Origin: Paenibacillus_S vulneris
GTDB lineage: Bacteria; Bacillota; Bacilli; Paenibacillales; NBRC-103111
Assembly (NCBI RefSeq): GCF_039543185.1
Contig: NZ_BAABJG010000029.1
Location: 248,001-312,000 of the forward strand
Reading direction: 5' to 3'
DNA length: 64,000 nt
Below, one piece after another: positions 24,136 through 32,615 of this stretch. How positions within the stretch are numbered: the first letter of the stretch is position 1; each line of letters opens with the position of its first letter. The notes beneath the pieces were generated by a model. The model saw only the letters and a list, made by a program, of their open reading frames with translations, was not told the DNA's origin and did no database searches. A program made the position numbers and the translations under genes.

Positions 24136-24903
24136 GTGTACCGCGTGCTGCTGATTGATGACGAACGGTGGGTGCGTATCTCACTGAAGAAAGTGATTGA
24201 AAAAACGGGCCTGCCCTTTCATGTCGTTCACGAGGCGTCGGACGGGCTGGAGGCGCTGGACTGGCTTAAGAGCGGCGAGGCGGACCTTATCCTGACGGAC
24301 GTTAAGATGCCTGTGATGGAAGGTCTTCGTTTCGTTCAGGAGCTGCGGCTTAACGACCGTACCCAGTCTATTATCGTAATAAGCGGCTACGATGACTTCC
24401 AATATGTGCAGCAGGCACTTCGTTCGGGTGTGTTCGATTATTTATTGAAGCCGGTGGAGCTTGAGGAGATGCGGGCGTGCTTAACCAAATGGATGAATCA
24501 ATACCGTCCGCCTTCTGATGAAGCGGCCCGCAGGCCGGCCCCTCTTTCTAAACCACTGGAGCAATCGCCGATCGGGCAGGTGCAGGACTATATACGCGCC
24601 CATTTATCGGGGGACATTACGCTAACCAAGGCCGCAGCTCTTGTCCATCTGAATCCGAGCTATTTGAGCCAGCTGTTCAAGCAGCAGCTAAACCGTAATT
24701 TCATCGATTATGTGGCGGAGATGCGGATGGAGGAGGCCAAGCGGCTGCTGAGCGCCACCTCGCTACGGATCAGTGAAATTGCCGACCGGGTCGGCTATTC
24801 GGATGTTGCGTATTTCAGCAACACGTTCAAGAAATGGAACGGCTGCACGCCCTCGGAGTACCGCAGAGAGCCGGGAAAAGGCTTGAGCGGTCCGGAGAAC
24901 TAA
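24136..24903 (+). CDS. AraC-family response regulator, YesN type
   Basis: A receiver domain (about residues 1-120, phospho-acceptor Asp 55 in LILTDVKMP, conserved Lys in YLLKPVE) is joined to two AraC helix-turn-helix motifs (about 155-250; LTKAAALVHLNPSYLSQLFKQQ and ISEIADRVGYSDVAYFSNTFKK). It is the partner of the kinase upstream. The frame is open from 24013, overlapping the kinase, but GTG at 24136 lies behind AAGGAGGCTGGAG and gives the usual start VYRVLLIDDE. No sugar transporter or hydrolase follows directly, so the target operon is unknown. Confidence 0.9.
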   Translation: MYRVLLIDDERWVRISLKKVIEKTGLPFHVVHEASDGLEALDWLKSGEADLILTDVKMPVMEGLRFVQELRLNDRTQSIIVISGYDDFQYVQQALRSGVFDYLLKPVELEEMRACLTKWMNQYRPPSDEAARRPAPLSKPLEQSPIGQVQDYIRAHLSGDITLTKAAALVHLNPSYLSQLFKQQLNRNFIDYVAEMRMEEAKRLLSATSLRISEIADRVGYSDVAYFSNTFKKWNGCTPSEYRREPGKGLSGPEN

Positions 24904-25078
24904 GCCTGACCTAATGAATATTTGTTTTTCATTCGGAAAATTCCCTGATTTTTGTTAAAAATTAGGACTGGAAGTCTTTTTATAGAAAGAAATCCGAACG
25001 ATTGCTTGAAAAAATGGCGTGAATTCAGTATTATTAACATAGATTCGAATCCGATGACAGTTTTAGAAGGTGAACCTT

Positions 25079-25435
25079 GTGTCCCTAACCGATTCTAACG
25101 AATTCAAAAAGAAGCTGTGTCACATCTATAACGAGGTGTCAAAGGAATTGTTCGGATTCGGCACTACTTTGCTTAAAGCATCGATTGAGGGGAACATCAT
25201 CACGTTTCAAGCCAGGCACCGCCGCTCACCGCGGTCTACCGCTTTGGAGGGCGAAGCGCCGACGCTGAAGTACGAGGTTGATTTTTACATGTCATCGATC
25301 TATAAGAAGCGAATCCGTGAAAGACTTGAGCAGGAGATGGGGCTTTCCATCGAAGCGGTCCTCCGGGACTATGACCCGCCGACACAGTGGGCTTTCACGA
25401 ATGTCATTTTGGTCGATAGCGACCGTACAACGTAA
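25079..25435 (+). CDS. DUF2294 protein
   Basis: A 118-residue protein matching DUF2294: FKKKLCHIYNEVSKELFGFG near the N-terminus and a C-terminal SIEAVLRDYDPPTQWAFTNVIL. Members are small soluble proteins of Firmicutes with no established function. The GTG at 25079 follows AGAAGGTGA and is preferred over the in-frame GTG at 25070, which would place that site inside the gene. Monocistronic, followed by a terminator-like hairpin. Confidence 0.8.
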   Translation: MSLTDSNEFKKKLCHIYNEVSKELFGFGTTLLKASIEGNIITFQARHRRSPRSTALEGEAPTLKYEVDFYMSSIYKKRIRERLEQEMGLSIEAVLRDYDPPTQWAFTNVILVDSDRTT

Positions 25436-25524
25436 ATAGACCGGCGTTTCTCCTCGGATCTATCTGAAAAGGAAACCGGGCCCGCGTAAGACAAAACAGA
25501 TCCGCTGGACATTGTTTACAATGG

Positions 25525-25575
25525 AAGGTGCTCTTGTTAGAAGCTTTTATTCTATCAGGGGCACTTTCTTTTTTT
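25525..25575 (+). terminator. Terminator after DUF2294
   Basis: AAGGTGCTCTTGTTAGAA (25525-25542) pairs, with several G-T wobbles, with TTCTATCAGGGGCACTTT (25549-25566), followed by CTTTTTTTC. Confidence 0.75.
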
Positions 25576-25593
25576 CTATAAGCAAGAGGGGGC

Positions 25594-25678
25594 ATCGGCT
25601 GCGTTATTTAGAGAGCGTAGGATACGTGCATAGATTGCCGAATTTGCAAAATACTACTAAATATTTCATGCAGCCGAT
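25594..25678 (+). ncRNA. Three-way-junction leader RNA before the purine salvage operon
   Basis: ATCGGCTGC (25594-25602) pairs perfectly with GCAGCCGAT (25670-25678). Inside are two further hairpins: CGTA (25616-25619) with TACG (25623-25626), and TTGC (25635-25638) with GCAA (25646-25649). The layout (closing stem plus two hairpins, about 85 nt) resembles small aptamers such as the purine riboswitch, but the conserved purine-core bases (TATA, TAATCC-type) are not present. Downstream, ACCT-TTGG-AGGT (25706-25717) can hide the ribosome binding site of the first gene. A ligand-responsive leader is inference. Confidence 0.4.
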
Positions 25679-25722
25679 TCTTTACGAAATTCCATTAATT
25701 AACCTTTGGAGGTCAAACGACG

Positions 25723-26805
25723 ATGCAAAAGAAATGGGTACAAGGCATACTTTCACTTTCTGTTCTGGGACTGGCACTGACCGGATGCGGTGCGCCTAAA
25801 GAGCAAGGAGGAGCGGCAGCGGATAATAAAGACGGCAAAGGAGCGCCGACACAGCTGGTGATCTCGACCTGGGGCTTCTCCGAAGACTTTTTCCGTAAAG
25901 AAATTTACGAGCCGTTCGAAAAAGCGCATAATGTCAAAATCGTGCTTGAAATCGGCAACAACGCGGACCGCCTGAACAAAGTTAAACAAGGCAGCTCTAA
26001 CGTGGATGTCATGTACTTATCGGATTACTATGCACAGCAAGCTATTGATGCGGGATTGTTCGAGAAGATCGACCGCAGCCGCCTGACGAACCTGAAGGAC
26101 ATCTATGATGTAGCCAAAGCGCCGCTCGGCGAAGACTACGGTCCTGCTTACACCATTGGCCAGCTGGGTATTGCTTACAACCCGAAAGCGCTTGGCGGCA
26201 AAGAAATCAAATCCTGGGCAGACCTGTGGAGTCCGGAGCTCGCCAAAAAGCTGACGATGCCTAACATTACAGCCACCAGCGGCCCGATGATCGTGGATGC
26301 GGCTTCTATCGTAGCCGGTAACAGCACGTTTAACGAAGATCAAGCCTTCGCCAAATTGAAGGAGCTGAACAAATCCGTCGTTAAATACTACGGACAAACC
26401 TCGGAATACGTTAACATGCTGGCGCAAGGCGAGATTGCAGCAGGACCGATCATGGAGATGTATGTGAAGGATTTGAAAGCCGCTTCCCCTGACGTGAAGT
26501 TCGTAACCCCGGCTGAGGGCGGTTACGCGGTTATGAATACCGTTAACGTCGTTAAAGGAAGCAAGAACAAGCAGCTGGCCGAGGATTTCATCAACTGGCA
26601 CCTGAGCAAGGAAGCACAGGAGAAATCTGCGAAAGCGCATATTGACTCCCCGGTTAACACGACGTTGAACCTGACGCCTGAAGAAGCTCAAGGCATTACT
26701 TACGGAGCTGACGTTGTGGCCAAGCTTCGCAAGCTGGACATGAAGTTCGTCAACCAAAACCTGAAAAAATGGATCGACCGTTTCAATAAAGAAGTAACGC
26801 AATAA
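25723..26805 (+). CDS. ABC transporter substrate-binding lipoprotein, PotD-like
   Basis: The 360-residue protein has a lipoprotein signal with lipobox LALTGC (Cys 22) and the two-lobed fold of family-1/8 solute-binding proteins related to PotD: LVISTWGFSEDFFRKEIYEPFEK, SNVDVMYLSDYYAQQAIDAGLF, YGPAYTIGQLGIAYNP and GYAVMNTVNVVKGSKN. By homology alone it would be called spermidine/putrescine binding, but its operon encodes nucleoside hydrolase and adenine deaminase, so a purine nucleoside or nucleobase is the more likely ligand (inference). The start follows TTTGGAGGTCAAACGACG. An intercistronic terminator after it should give more binding protein than membrane components. Confidence 0.88.
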   Translation: MQKKWVQGILSLSVLGLALTGCGAPKEQGGAAADNKDGKGAPTQLVISTWGFSEDFFRKEIYEPFEKAHNVKIVLEIGNNADRLNKVKQGSSNVDVMYLSDYYAQQAIDAGLFEKIDRSRLTNLKDIYDVAKAPLGEDYGPAYTIGQLGIAYNPKALGGKEIKSWADLWSPELAKKLTMPNITATSGPMIVDAASIVAGNSTFNEDQAFAKLKELNKSVVKYYGQTSEYVNMLAQGEIAAGPIMEMYVKDLKAASPDVKFVTPAEGGYAVMNTVNVVKGSKNKQLAEDFINWHLSKEAQEKSAKAHIDSPVNTTLNLTPEEAQGITYGADVVAKLRKLDMKFVNQNLKKWIDRFNKEVTQ

Positions 26806-26828
26806 TCGCAATAGGGAAGCATTTCATT

Positions 26829-26872
26829 TGAGGGGTATATGACATGACCATGGCATGTACCCTCATTTTTTC
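26829..26872 (+). terminator. Intercistronic terminator/attenuator after the binding protein
   Basis: TGAGGGGTA (26829-26837) pairs with TACCCTCA (26858-26865), with an inner CATG stem, followed by six T residues. It sits between the first and second genes of an otherwise tight operon. Confidence 0.8.
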
Positions 26873-26886
26873 TAAAAGGAGGCTGG

Positions 26887-27822
26887 ATGATGAGGAAAAA
26901 AGTCATTCTCGATGTAGATACGGGGGTTGATGACGCTCTTGGCATCCTGTTAGCCGTGCGCAGCGGCCAATTCGACGTGCTTGGCATTACGACGGTGAAC
27001 GGCAACGTATCGCGGGATCAAGCCACAATCAACACGTGCAAGATTCTCCAGCTGCTCGGCTGCGAGGAATCGATTCCGGTCTACAAGGGAGCGGGCCGTC
27101 CGCTGCTTCGGGAGTCGTTCTTCGAGCATCGGGTTCACGGTCAAGACGGGATCGGAGGTGCTCTGAAGGACATGCCCGTGCATAAACAGCCATCGGAGGG
27201 CTTTGCACCGGAAGTCATCATCGAGGCTGCGAGGCGATATCCCGGCGAGCTGACGCTGGTCGCGACCGGGCCGCTTACGAATGTGGCGTTGGCGGTACGT
27301 CAAGCTCCGGAGCTGGTGCACCTCCTGAAGGAGGTCGTCGTCATGGGCGGGGTTGTCGGAAGCTACGGCAATGTGACCCCGACGGCGGAGTACAACATGT
27401 ACGTAGACCCGGAGGCGGCCAAGATCGTGTTCCACGCCGGCTTCCCTTCACTTACGCTGGTCGGCCTCGACGTGACCCGCAAGGCGCTTCTGACGGAGGA
27501 GCACATGCAGCAGATAGGGGATTCGCCCATCGCCCGCTATATCCGCGAGAGCACAACCGACTATATGCAGCGCTACTATGAGCGCAATGGCATTCGTGCC
27601 TGCGTCATGCACGATCCGCTCGCCGTAGGCGTAGCTCTGAATCGCGGCATCGTAACGACACGTCGCTATTATGTGGATGTCGAGACCCGAAGCGACTTGT
27701 GCGACGGGCAGACGGTCTGCGATTTTCAAAACCGCTTGTCGAAGCAGGCCAACATGGACGTTTGCGTGGATGTAGATACCGAAGCTTTTCTTCAGCTGTT
27801 TACGCAAGCGATGAAAGCCTAG
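26887..27822 (+). CDS. Inosine/uridine-preferring nucleoside hydrolase
   Basis: The 311-residue protein begins with the Ca2+-binding signature DVDTGVDDALG (Asp 9, 15 and 16) of the IU-nucleoside hydrolase family, which splits nucleosides into ribose and free base. VATGPLTNVALAVRQAPEL, VVMGGVVG, TAEYNMYVDPEAAKIVF and the late Asp in VMHDPLAVGVAL (a further metal ligand) are all in place. Two ATGs are adjacent at 26887; AAAGGAGGCTGG precedes them. In this operon it would process imported nucleosides before deamination of adenine by the last gene. Confidence 0.93.
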   Translation: MMRKKVILDVDTGVDDALGILLAVRSGQFDVLGITTVNGNVSRDQATINTCKILQLLGCEESIPVYKGAGRPLLRESFFEHRVHGQDGIGGALKDMPVHKQPSEGFAPEVIIEAARRYPGELTLVATGPLTNVALAVRQAPELVHLLKEVVVMGGVVGSYGNVTPTAEYNMYVDPEAAKIVFHAGFPSLTLVGLDVTRKALLTEEHMQQIGDSPIARYIRESTTDYMQRYYERNGIRACVMHDPLAVGVALNRGIVTTRRYYVDVETRSDLCDGQTVCDFQNRLSKQANMDVCVDVDTEAFLQLFTQAMKA

Positions 27823-27849
27823 CCTTACAAGAACAGGAGCCATAGCTAC

Positions 27850-28671
27850 ATGAAGAAAAAGGTTTACTATGTATTATTGCTGCCGGGATTTTTGTTTCTA
27901 CTGTTCTTTATGCTGATCCCGATTATCATGACGATAGGGTCCACCTTTTTTCAGGAGGGCCGATTTACGCTCGAAGGCTATCTTCATTTCTTTAAAGACC
28001 CGTACTTTCTCAAAATATTGTGGACGACGCTGGAGGTCAGCATTGTAACGACGCTCTTATGCATCCTGCTCGGCTTTCCGGTGGCGTACTACATTTCCAA
28101 GCAAAGCCTTAGGAAAAAGGGCATATTGCTCGCGCTCGCGATTTTTCCGCTGCTTACAAGCTCCGTCGTCCGTTCCTTCAGCTGGATGATCGTGCTCGGT
28201 AAGAAAGGGCTGCTTAACAACACGCTGCTGGCAATCGGGATCATCCGGGAGCCGCTGGATATTTTGTATACGCCGGTGGCGATGATGATCGGTCTGATTC
28301 ATTTATTCCTGCCTTTGATTATCATTACGCTGGTAGGCGTTATGGAGAACATCGACCCGGATCTGATCAAAGCAGCGGAAAGTCTTGGCGCGCCCCGCTT
28401 TACCGCGTTCCGCAAGGTCATCGTGCCGCTCAGTATTCCCGGCTTGATCATCGGGAGCATCCTGGTGTTCGTCGGCAGCTTGACGGCCTACACGACGCCG
28501 GCCTTGCTTGGAGGCAAGCAGAAGGTCATCTCGACCTTCCTGTATCAGAATGCGATTACATTAAACGACTGGTACTTGGCCTCCGTCATCGCTACGATCA
28601 TGATTGCTATTACCTTTATCATCATCGGGATAATGAATAAAATGGCCAATAAATTCAATCCGAAGGAGTAG
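27850..28671 (+). CDS. ABC transporter permease, PotB-like
   Basis: A 273-residue inner-membrane protein with six hydrophobic segments. The BPD_transp_1 EAA loop reads EAA-like AAESLGAPRFTAFRKVIVPLSIPGLIIG (about residues 175-202), which contacts the ATPase. Closest in pattern to PotB/YdcU permeases. It is followed after six bases by the second permease, so both are co-translated. An ACAAGAACAGGAG-type site precedes the ATG. Confidence 0.9.
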   Translation: MKKKVYYVLLLPGFLFLLFFMLIPIIMTIGSTFFQEGRFTLEGYLHFFKDPYFLKILWTTLEVSIVTTLLCILLGFPVAYYISKQSLRKKGILLALAIFPLLTSSVVRSFSWMIVLGKKGLLNNTLLAIGIIREPLDILYTPVAMMIGLIHLFLPLIIITLVGVMENIDPDLIKAAESLGAPRFTAFRKVIVPLSIPGLIIGSILVFVGSLTAYTTPALLGGKQKVISTFLYQNAITLNDWYLASVIATIMIAITFIIIGIMNKMANKFNPKE

Positions 28672-28677
28672 AAACGT

Positions 28678-29466
28678 ATGCGGGAGAACAATCGAGGGCT
28701 TGGCCTGTTTACGCTTCTGGTCTACGCATTTTTGCTGGGTCCTCTCCTCATTATTGCCGCCGCTTCCTTCGATCCGGGAACGGTATTGAAATTTCCGCCG
28801 CAGGGCTTTTCGTTCAAATGGTATGAAAATATTTTCAAAGTCAAAATGTTCATGGAGACGTTCAAAACCTCCATTTTCGTATCGCTGCTAGGCAATGTGT
28901 TCGCGCTCCTTCTCGGGGTGCCGGCCGCTTACGCCTTAAGCCGGTTTCAGTTCAAAGGCAAGGATGCGCTGAATGCGGTATTCATCTCGCCCGTGCTCAT
29001 TCCGGGTATCGTGCTCGGCTTTACGATGCTGAAGTATCTGATCATTACGTATCATCTGCCGATCTACTTGTCCCTGCTGTTCGGACATACGGTCATTATG
29101 CTGCCGTTCATTATCCGTGTCATCGCGTCCAGCTTGTCGAACTTTGATTTCTCCGTCGAGGAAGCGGCCTTGAGCTTGGGTGCGGGGCATCTGGCGACCT
29201 TCTTCAAGGTGGTGCTGCCGAACATCAAGTCGGGGATTATTGCGGCCGTGCTGATCGCCTTCCTGGAATCGTTCAACAACGTGGATATTTCTGTATTCAT
29301 GACCGGCCCTGGTGTCAGTACGCTGCCGATCCAAATGCTGACGTATGTGGAGAACCATTTTGACGCGACGATTGCCGCGATTTCGGTGCTGCTTATGATT
29401 TTTACGGCGGTCCTTATGTTCATTATTGAACGGATTATGGGCTTGTCCTACTTTACAAAACGATAA
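28678..29466 (+). CDS. ABC transporter permease, PotC-like
   Basis: A 262-residue permease with six membrane segments, N-terminus GLFTLLVYAFLLGPLLIIAAASF and an EAA loop EEAALSLGAGHLATFFKVVLPNIKSGIIAA (about residues 160-190). It pairs with the PotB-like protein to form the transmembrane channel. ATTCCGAAGGAGTAGAAACG, ending the upstream gene, supplies the ribosome binding site. Confidence 0.9.
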   Translation: MRENNRGLGLFTLLVYAFLLGPLLIIAAASFDPGTVLKFPPQGFSFKWYENIFKVKMFMETFKTSIFVSLLGNVFALLLGVPAAYALSRFQFKGKDALNAVFISPVLIPGIVLGFTMLKYLIITYHLPIYLSLLFGHTVIMLPFIIRVIASSLSNFDFSVEEAALSLGAGHLATFFKVVLPNIKSGIIAAVLIAFLESFNNVDISVFMTGPGVSTLPIQMLTYVENHFDATIAAISVLLMIFTAVLMFIIERIMGLSYFTKR

Positions 29467-29481
29467 CGGGGGATTGGATCC

Positions 29482-30546
29482 ATGGCATTGCTATCCTTGG
29501 AAAACGTATCGGTTGCCTACGAGCAAAATGTGATATTAAAGGATTTTAATTTGAATATTGAAAAAGGCGAGCTTATCTCGCTGCTGGGCCCGAGCGGCTG
29601 CGGCAAAACGACGACGCTGCGTCTTATCGCAGGCTTCCTGGAGGCCAAAGACGGCAAGTTTATGCTCGGCGGCAAGGATTACACACGGGTGCCGGTGAAT
29701 AAACGGAACTTCGGCTTCGTGTTCCAGAGCTATGCGCTGTTCCCGCATTTGTCCGTATACGATAATGTGGCATTCGGGCTGCGGCTTAGAAAAGTGAACG
29801 AGTCGGAAATTAAGAAAAGAGTGCACCACATTCTGGAGGTTGTGAGTCTGACGGGCTTCGAGAAACGGTTCCCCAAAGCGCTGTCCGGCGGACAGAAGCA
29901 GCGGGTAGCCATTGCGCGGGCGCTTGTGATTGAGCCGGATCTGCTGCTCTTCGATGAGCCGCTCAGTAACCTGGACGCGAACCTTAGAATTAACATGCGC
30001 GTCGAAATCCGCCGCATTCAGCAGGAGCTCGGAATTACCACGGTCTATGTATCCCATGACCAGGAGGAGTGCTTCTCGATCTCCGATCAGGTGGCGATAA
30101 TGAACAAAGGGATTATCGAGCAGTTGGACAGTCCGGCCGCCATCTTCAAATACCCGAAGACGGAATTCGTCGCACGGTTTATCGGATTTAATAATTTCAT
30201 TCATTTTGACGAACGGCATGATCAAGGCGCGGAAGTCGAGTTGAAGGTCAAGGACCTGGTATTCCACGTTGCGAAGCATCTCGGGAACAATGCCGGCGGC
30301 AGCCTCAAGGGAGCTATCCGTCCGGATGACGTCATTATGGGGACAGTCGAAGAGATTCCTGCCGAGGGAACGAACCGTCTCCCGGGCCGCGTGAAGGTCA
30401 GCACCTTCCTGGGCCGAAGCTATCAATATGTAGTGGAAACTGCTCTCGGTGACTTTACGGTCAACAAGGAGATGGAGCTTCCTTATGTCAACGGCAGAGA
30501 GGTTCGCCTGCTGTTCCCTGCTGAAAAATTGGTTTTAGTGGAGTAA
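29482..30546 (+). CDS. ABC transporter ATP-binding protein, PotA-like
   Basis: The 354-residue ATPase has Walker A GPSGCGKTTT (about residue 36-45), Q-loop FGFVFQSYALFPH, signature LSGGQKQRVAIARAL, Walker B LLLFDEPLSNLD and the switch His in VYVSHDQEE. A C-terminal TOBE-type domain (about 275-354, GAIRPDDVIM...) places it in the PotA/MalK group. It energises the two permeases upstream. Only 23 bases separate its stop from the adenine deaminase start. Confidence 0.93.
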   Translation: MALLSLENVSVAYEQNVILKDFNLNIEKGELISLLGPSGCGKTTTLRLIAGFLEAKDGKFMLGGKDYTRVPVNKRNFGFVFQSYALFPHLSVYDNVAFGLRLRKVNESEIKKRVHHILEVVSLTGFEKRFPKALSGGQKQRVAIARALVIEPDLLLFDEPLSNLDANLRINMRVEIRRIQQELGITTVYVSHDQEECFSISDQVAIMNKGIIEQLDSPAAIFKYPKTEFVARFIGFNNFIHFDERHDQGAEVELKVKDLVFHVAKHLGNNAGGSLKGAIRPDDVIMGTVEEIPAEGTNRLPGRVKVSTFLGRSYQYVVETALGDFTVNKEMELPYVNGREVRLLFPAEKLVLVE

Positions 30547-30569
30547 CGTGCTACTTGGGAGGTACCGTC

Positions 30570-32282
30570 ATGCGAGTCGATTTATTCATCAAGAACGTAA
30601 ACATTTATAACAGTTACTTCAAAACCTTCATTCCAGGCAATGCCGCTATTCTGGACGGCAGATTTCTATACATCGGCGAGCGGGGCGAAGACAGCTTCGA
30701 CGCCGGTCAAGTCGTCGACGGTCAGGGACGCTATATGATCCCCGGTCTCGTAGACATCCATCTGCACATCGAGAGCACGATGGTTACGCCGGAGACCTTC
30801 TCCTATGGCTTGATCCGCAACGGCGTGACGACTATCGTGCCGGAGCCTCACGAAATGGCCAACGTCTTCGGACTCCAGGGCGTTACCGAGATGATTCGGG
30901 CGAGCGAGCACTGCGTAGCCGATATGTTCTACGCCATTCCGAGCTCGGTGCCTGCGACGTCCATGGAGACAACGGGCGGTGCGATGGAGATTGAGGACAT
31001 GGATGCCTTGATGCAGACGGAGACGATCGCCTGCTTGGGCGAGATCATGAACTATGTGGACGTCATTAACGATCCGGATTGCAAGACGAATCGAATCTTG
31101 AAGCATATACGTGCGAAGTATCCGAAGCTGGTCATTGAAGGGCATGTGCCGAAGCTGCTGGATTTGGAATTGCAGCAGATCATCTATGCGGGAATCGATT
31201 CGGATCATACGCATCAATCGATTGAAGGTATGGAGGCACGGATCGCGGCTGGCATGTTCATCGAGATTCAGGAGAAATCGATGACCGAGGAGGTCATGCA
31301 GTATTTGATCGAACGGGATGTCGCCGAGCATTTTTGCTTTGTCACCGATGATGTGATGCCGGATTCGTTCCAGCGCCGGGGCCACCTGAACCATATCGTT
31401 CGCAAGGCGATTCAGATGGGAATGCCGCCGGAGAGAGCGATCTACGCGGCGACCTTCACACCGGCCCGCAGAATGAAGCTAAGCGACCGCGGAGCGGTGG
31501 CTCCGGGCAAGATTGCCGATTTCTCCCTGGTGTCCGATCTCAAAAAATTGACCATAGGTCAAGTGTATAAAAACGGGCGCAAGGTGTACGATGCGCAGGA
31601 GGAATACCTTCCGCAAGGCCATCGCCACCTGTTCCCTTCCCATTTTTACCAAAGTGTGAAGTTGTCTCCCTTGGCGGAATCGGACTTTGCCATCCATACG
31701 GATGCCCAGGAAGGGGCCTATAAAGCCAGAGTGATGCTGGTCAAGAACGGCTCGACGTTTACCGAGGAGCATCACGCAGAGGTTGCGGTAAGCGGCGGCG
31801 AGGTCCGCTGGGAAGACAGCGGCTATGGCCTGATCGCCACCTTCGACCGCTACGGCAAAACCGGCGGCCGAGCTTATGGCCTGATCGGCGGAGATACGAT
31901 CAAGCGCGGCGCGATCGCCACGACCTATTCCCACGACAACCATAACCTGCTGGTTGTCGGGCACAGCCGCGCCGACATGATGCTTGCGGCTAATGAAGTG
32001 ATCCGCAATCAAGGCGGCTTCTGCGTCGTGGAGAACGGGCAGGTGCTGGCGAGCCTGCATCTGCCGGTCGGGGGCATCCTGACCGAGGAGCCGCTTGAGA
32101 AGACAGCTGCCGAGGTTCAGCAGCTTCGCGAAGCCATGGAAGCGCTGGGCTACAATCATTACAACCCGATCATGTCGATAAGCACTCATTCCTTGCCGGT
32201 CAGCCCGGCTTTGAAAATTACGGATTACGGCCTTATTGATGTCAACCGCGGTAAGGTCGTGCCTCTGCTAGTAGAAGAATAA
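30570..32282 (+). CDS. ade: Adenine deaminase (Ade family)
   Basis: The 570-residue amidohydrolase converts adenine to hypoxanthine and ammonia. The metal-binding VDIHLHIESTMVTPE (about residues 60-75), the carboxylate in ACLGEIMNYVDVI, EGHVPKL, DSDHTHQSIE and FVTDDVMPD motifs are those of the bacterial Ade family, as are the C-terminal ATTYSHDNHNLLVVG and VGGILTEEPLE. The length is typical. I take the ATG at 30570, after GGGAGGTACC, over the TTG at 30555. As the last gene of the transporter/nucleoside hydrolase operon it completes an adenosine to adenine to hypoxanthine route. Confidence 0.94.
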   Translation: MRVDLFIKNVNIYNSYFKTFIPGNAAILDGRFLYIGERGEDSFDAGQVVDGQGRYMIPGLVDIHLHIESTMVTPETFSYGLIRNGVTTIVPEPHEMANVFGLQGVTEMIRASEHCVADMFYAIPSSVPATSMETTGGAMEIEDMDALMQTETIACLGEIMNYVDVINDPDCKTNRILKHIRAKYPKLVIEGHVPKLLDLELQQIIYAGIDSDHTHQSIEGMEARIAAGMFIEIQEKSMTEEVMQYLIERDVAEHFCFVTDDVMPDSFQRRGHLNHIVRKAIQMGMPPERAIYAATFTPARRMKLSDRGAVAPGKIADFSLVSDLKKLTIGQVYKNGRKVYDAQEEYLPQGHRHLFPSHFYQSVKLSPLAESDFAIHTDAQEGAYKARVMLVKNGSTFTEEHHAEVAVSGGEVRWEDSGYGLIATFDRYGKTGGRAYGLIGGDTIKRGAIATTYSHDNHNLLVVGHSRADMMLAANEVIRNQGGFCVVENGQVLASLHLPVGGILTEEPLEKTAAEVQQLREAMEALGYNHYNPIMSISTHSLPVSPALKITDYGLIDVNRGKVVPLLVEE

Positions 32283-32287
32283 AAAAA

Positions 32288-32313
32288 GAACCTGACGGTT
32301 TTTCGTCTGGTTC
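32288..32313 (+). terminator. Left terminator hairpin flanking repeat B
   Basis: GAACCTGACG (32288-32297) pairs with CGTCTGGTTC (32304-32313) with one T-T mismatch. It repeats the sequence of the terminator at 32509-32539 (22 of about 26 bases alike), on the other side of repeat B. No T run follows. Confidence 0.65.
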
Positions 32314-32508
32314 GGAAGCCTGCTTTACATGAGCTATGCTACATATGGAGGTGGGGTATGCCTCGGAGGAGTTTACGTCCGCCTTTGAAACCCGTGAAAA
32401 TACCGCTAAGTCTAATCTAATTCACGAGTTTCAACAGCGGCTGGAGGGGCATATCCCACCGGAGTATATTAGCAATAGCTCAAGCTCTACAGGTTTCTCA
32501 ACAGACTC
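32314..32508 (+). repeat. Nested-hairpin repeat, copy B (forward orientation)
   Basis: Outer stem GGTGGGGTATGCC / GGCATATCCCACC and central hairpin arms TTGAAACCCGTGAA / TTCACGAGTTTCAA (one mismatch). It belongs with copy A by the sequence of both stems, and shares GGAGGAGTTTACGTCCGCC, CAACAGCGGCTGGAGGGG, CACCGGAGTATATTAGCAAT and the end ACAGGTTTCTCAACAG with the family. It sits between ade and an acetyltransferase gene, enclosed by two copies of the ade terminator hairpin. Confidence 0.87.
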
Positions 32509-32539
32509 GAACCTGACCGTTTCCGTCAGGTTCTTTTTT
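32509..32539 (+). terminator. Terminator after repeat B
   Basis: GAACCTGAC (32509-32517) pairs with GTCAGGTTC (32525-32533), followed by six T residues. Confidence 0.85.
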
Positions 32540-32615
32540 CTCCCCCCAAACCATTTGGAAATGCTCCTATTCCATTATATACTAGCCTTATGCTATCAAG
32601 ATGGGAGTGGATATC

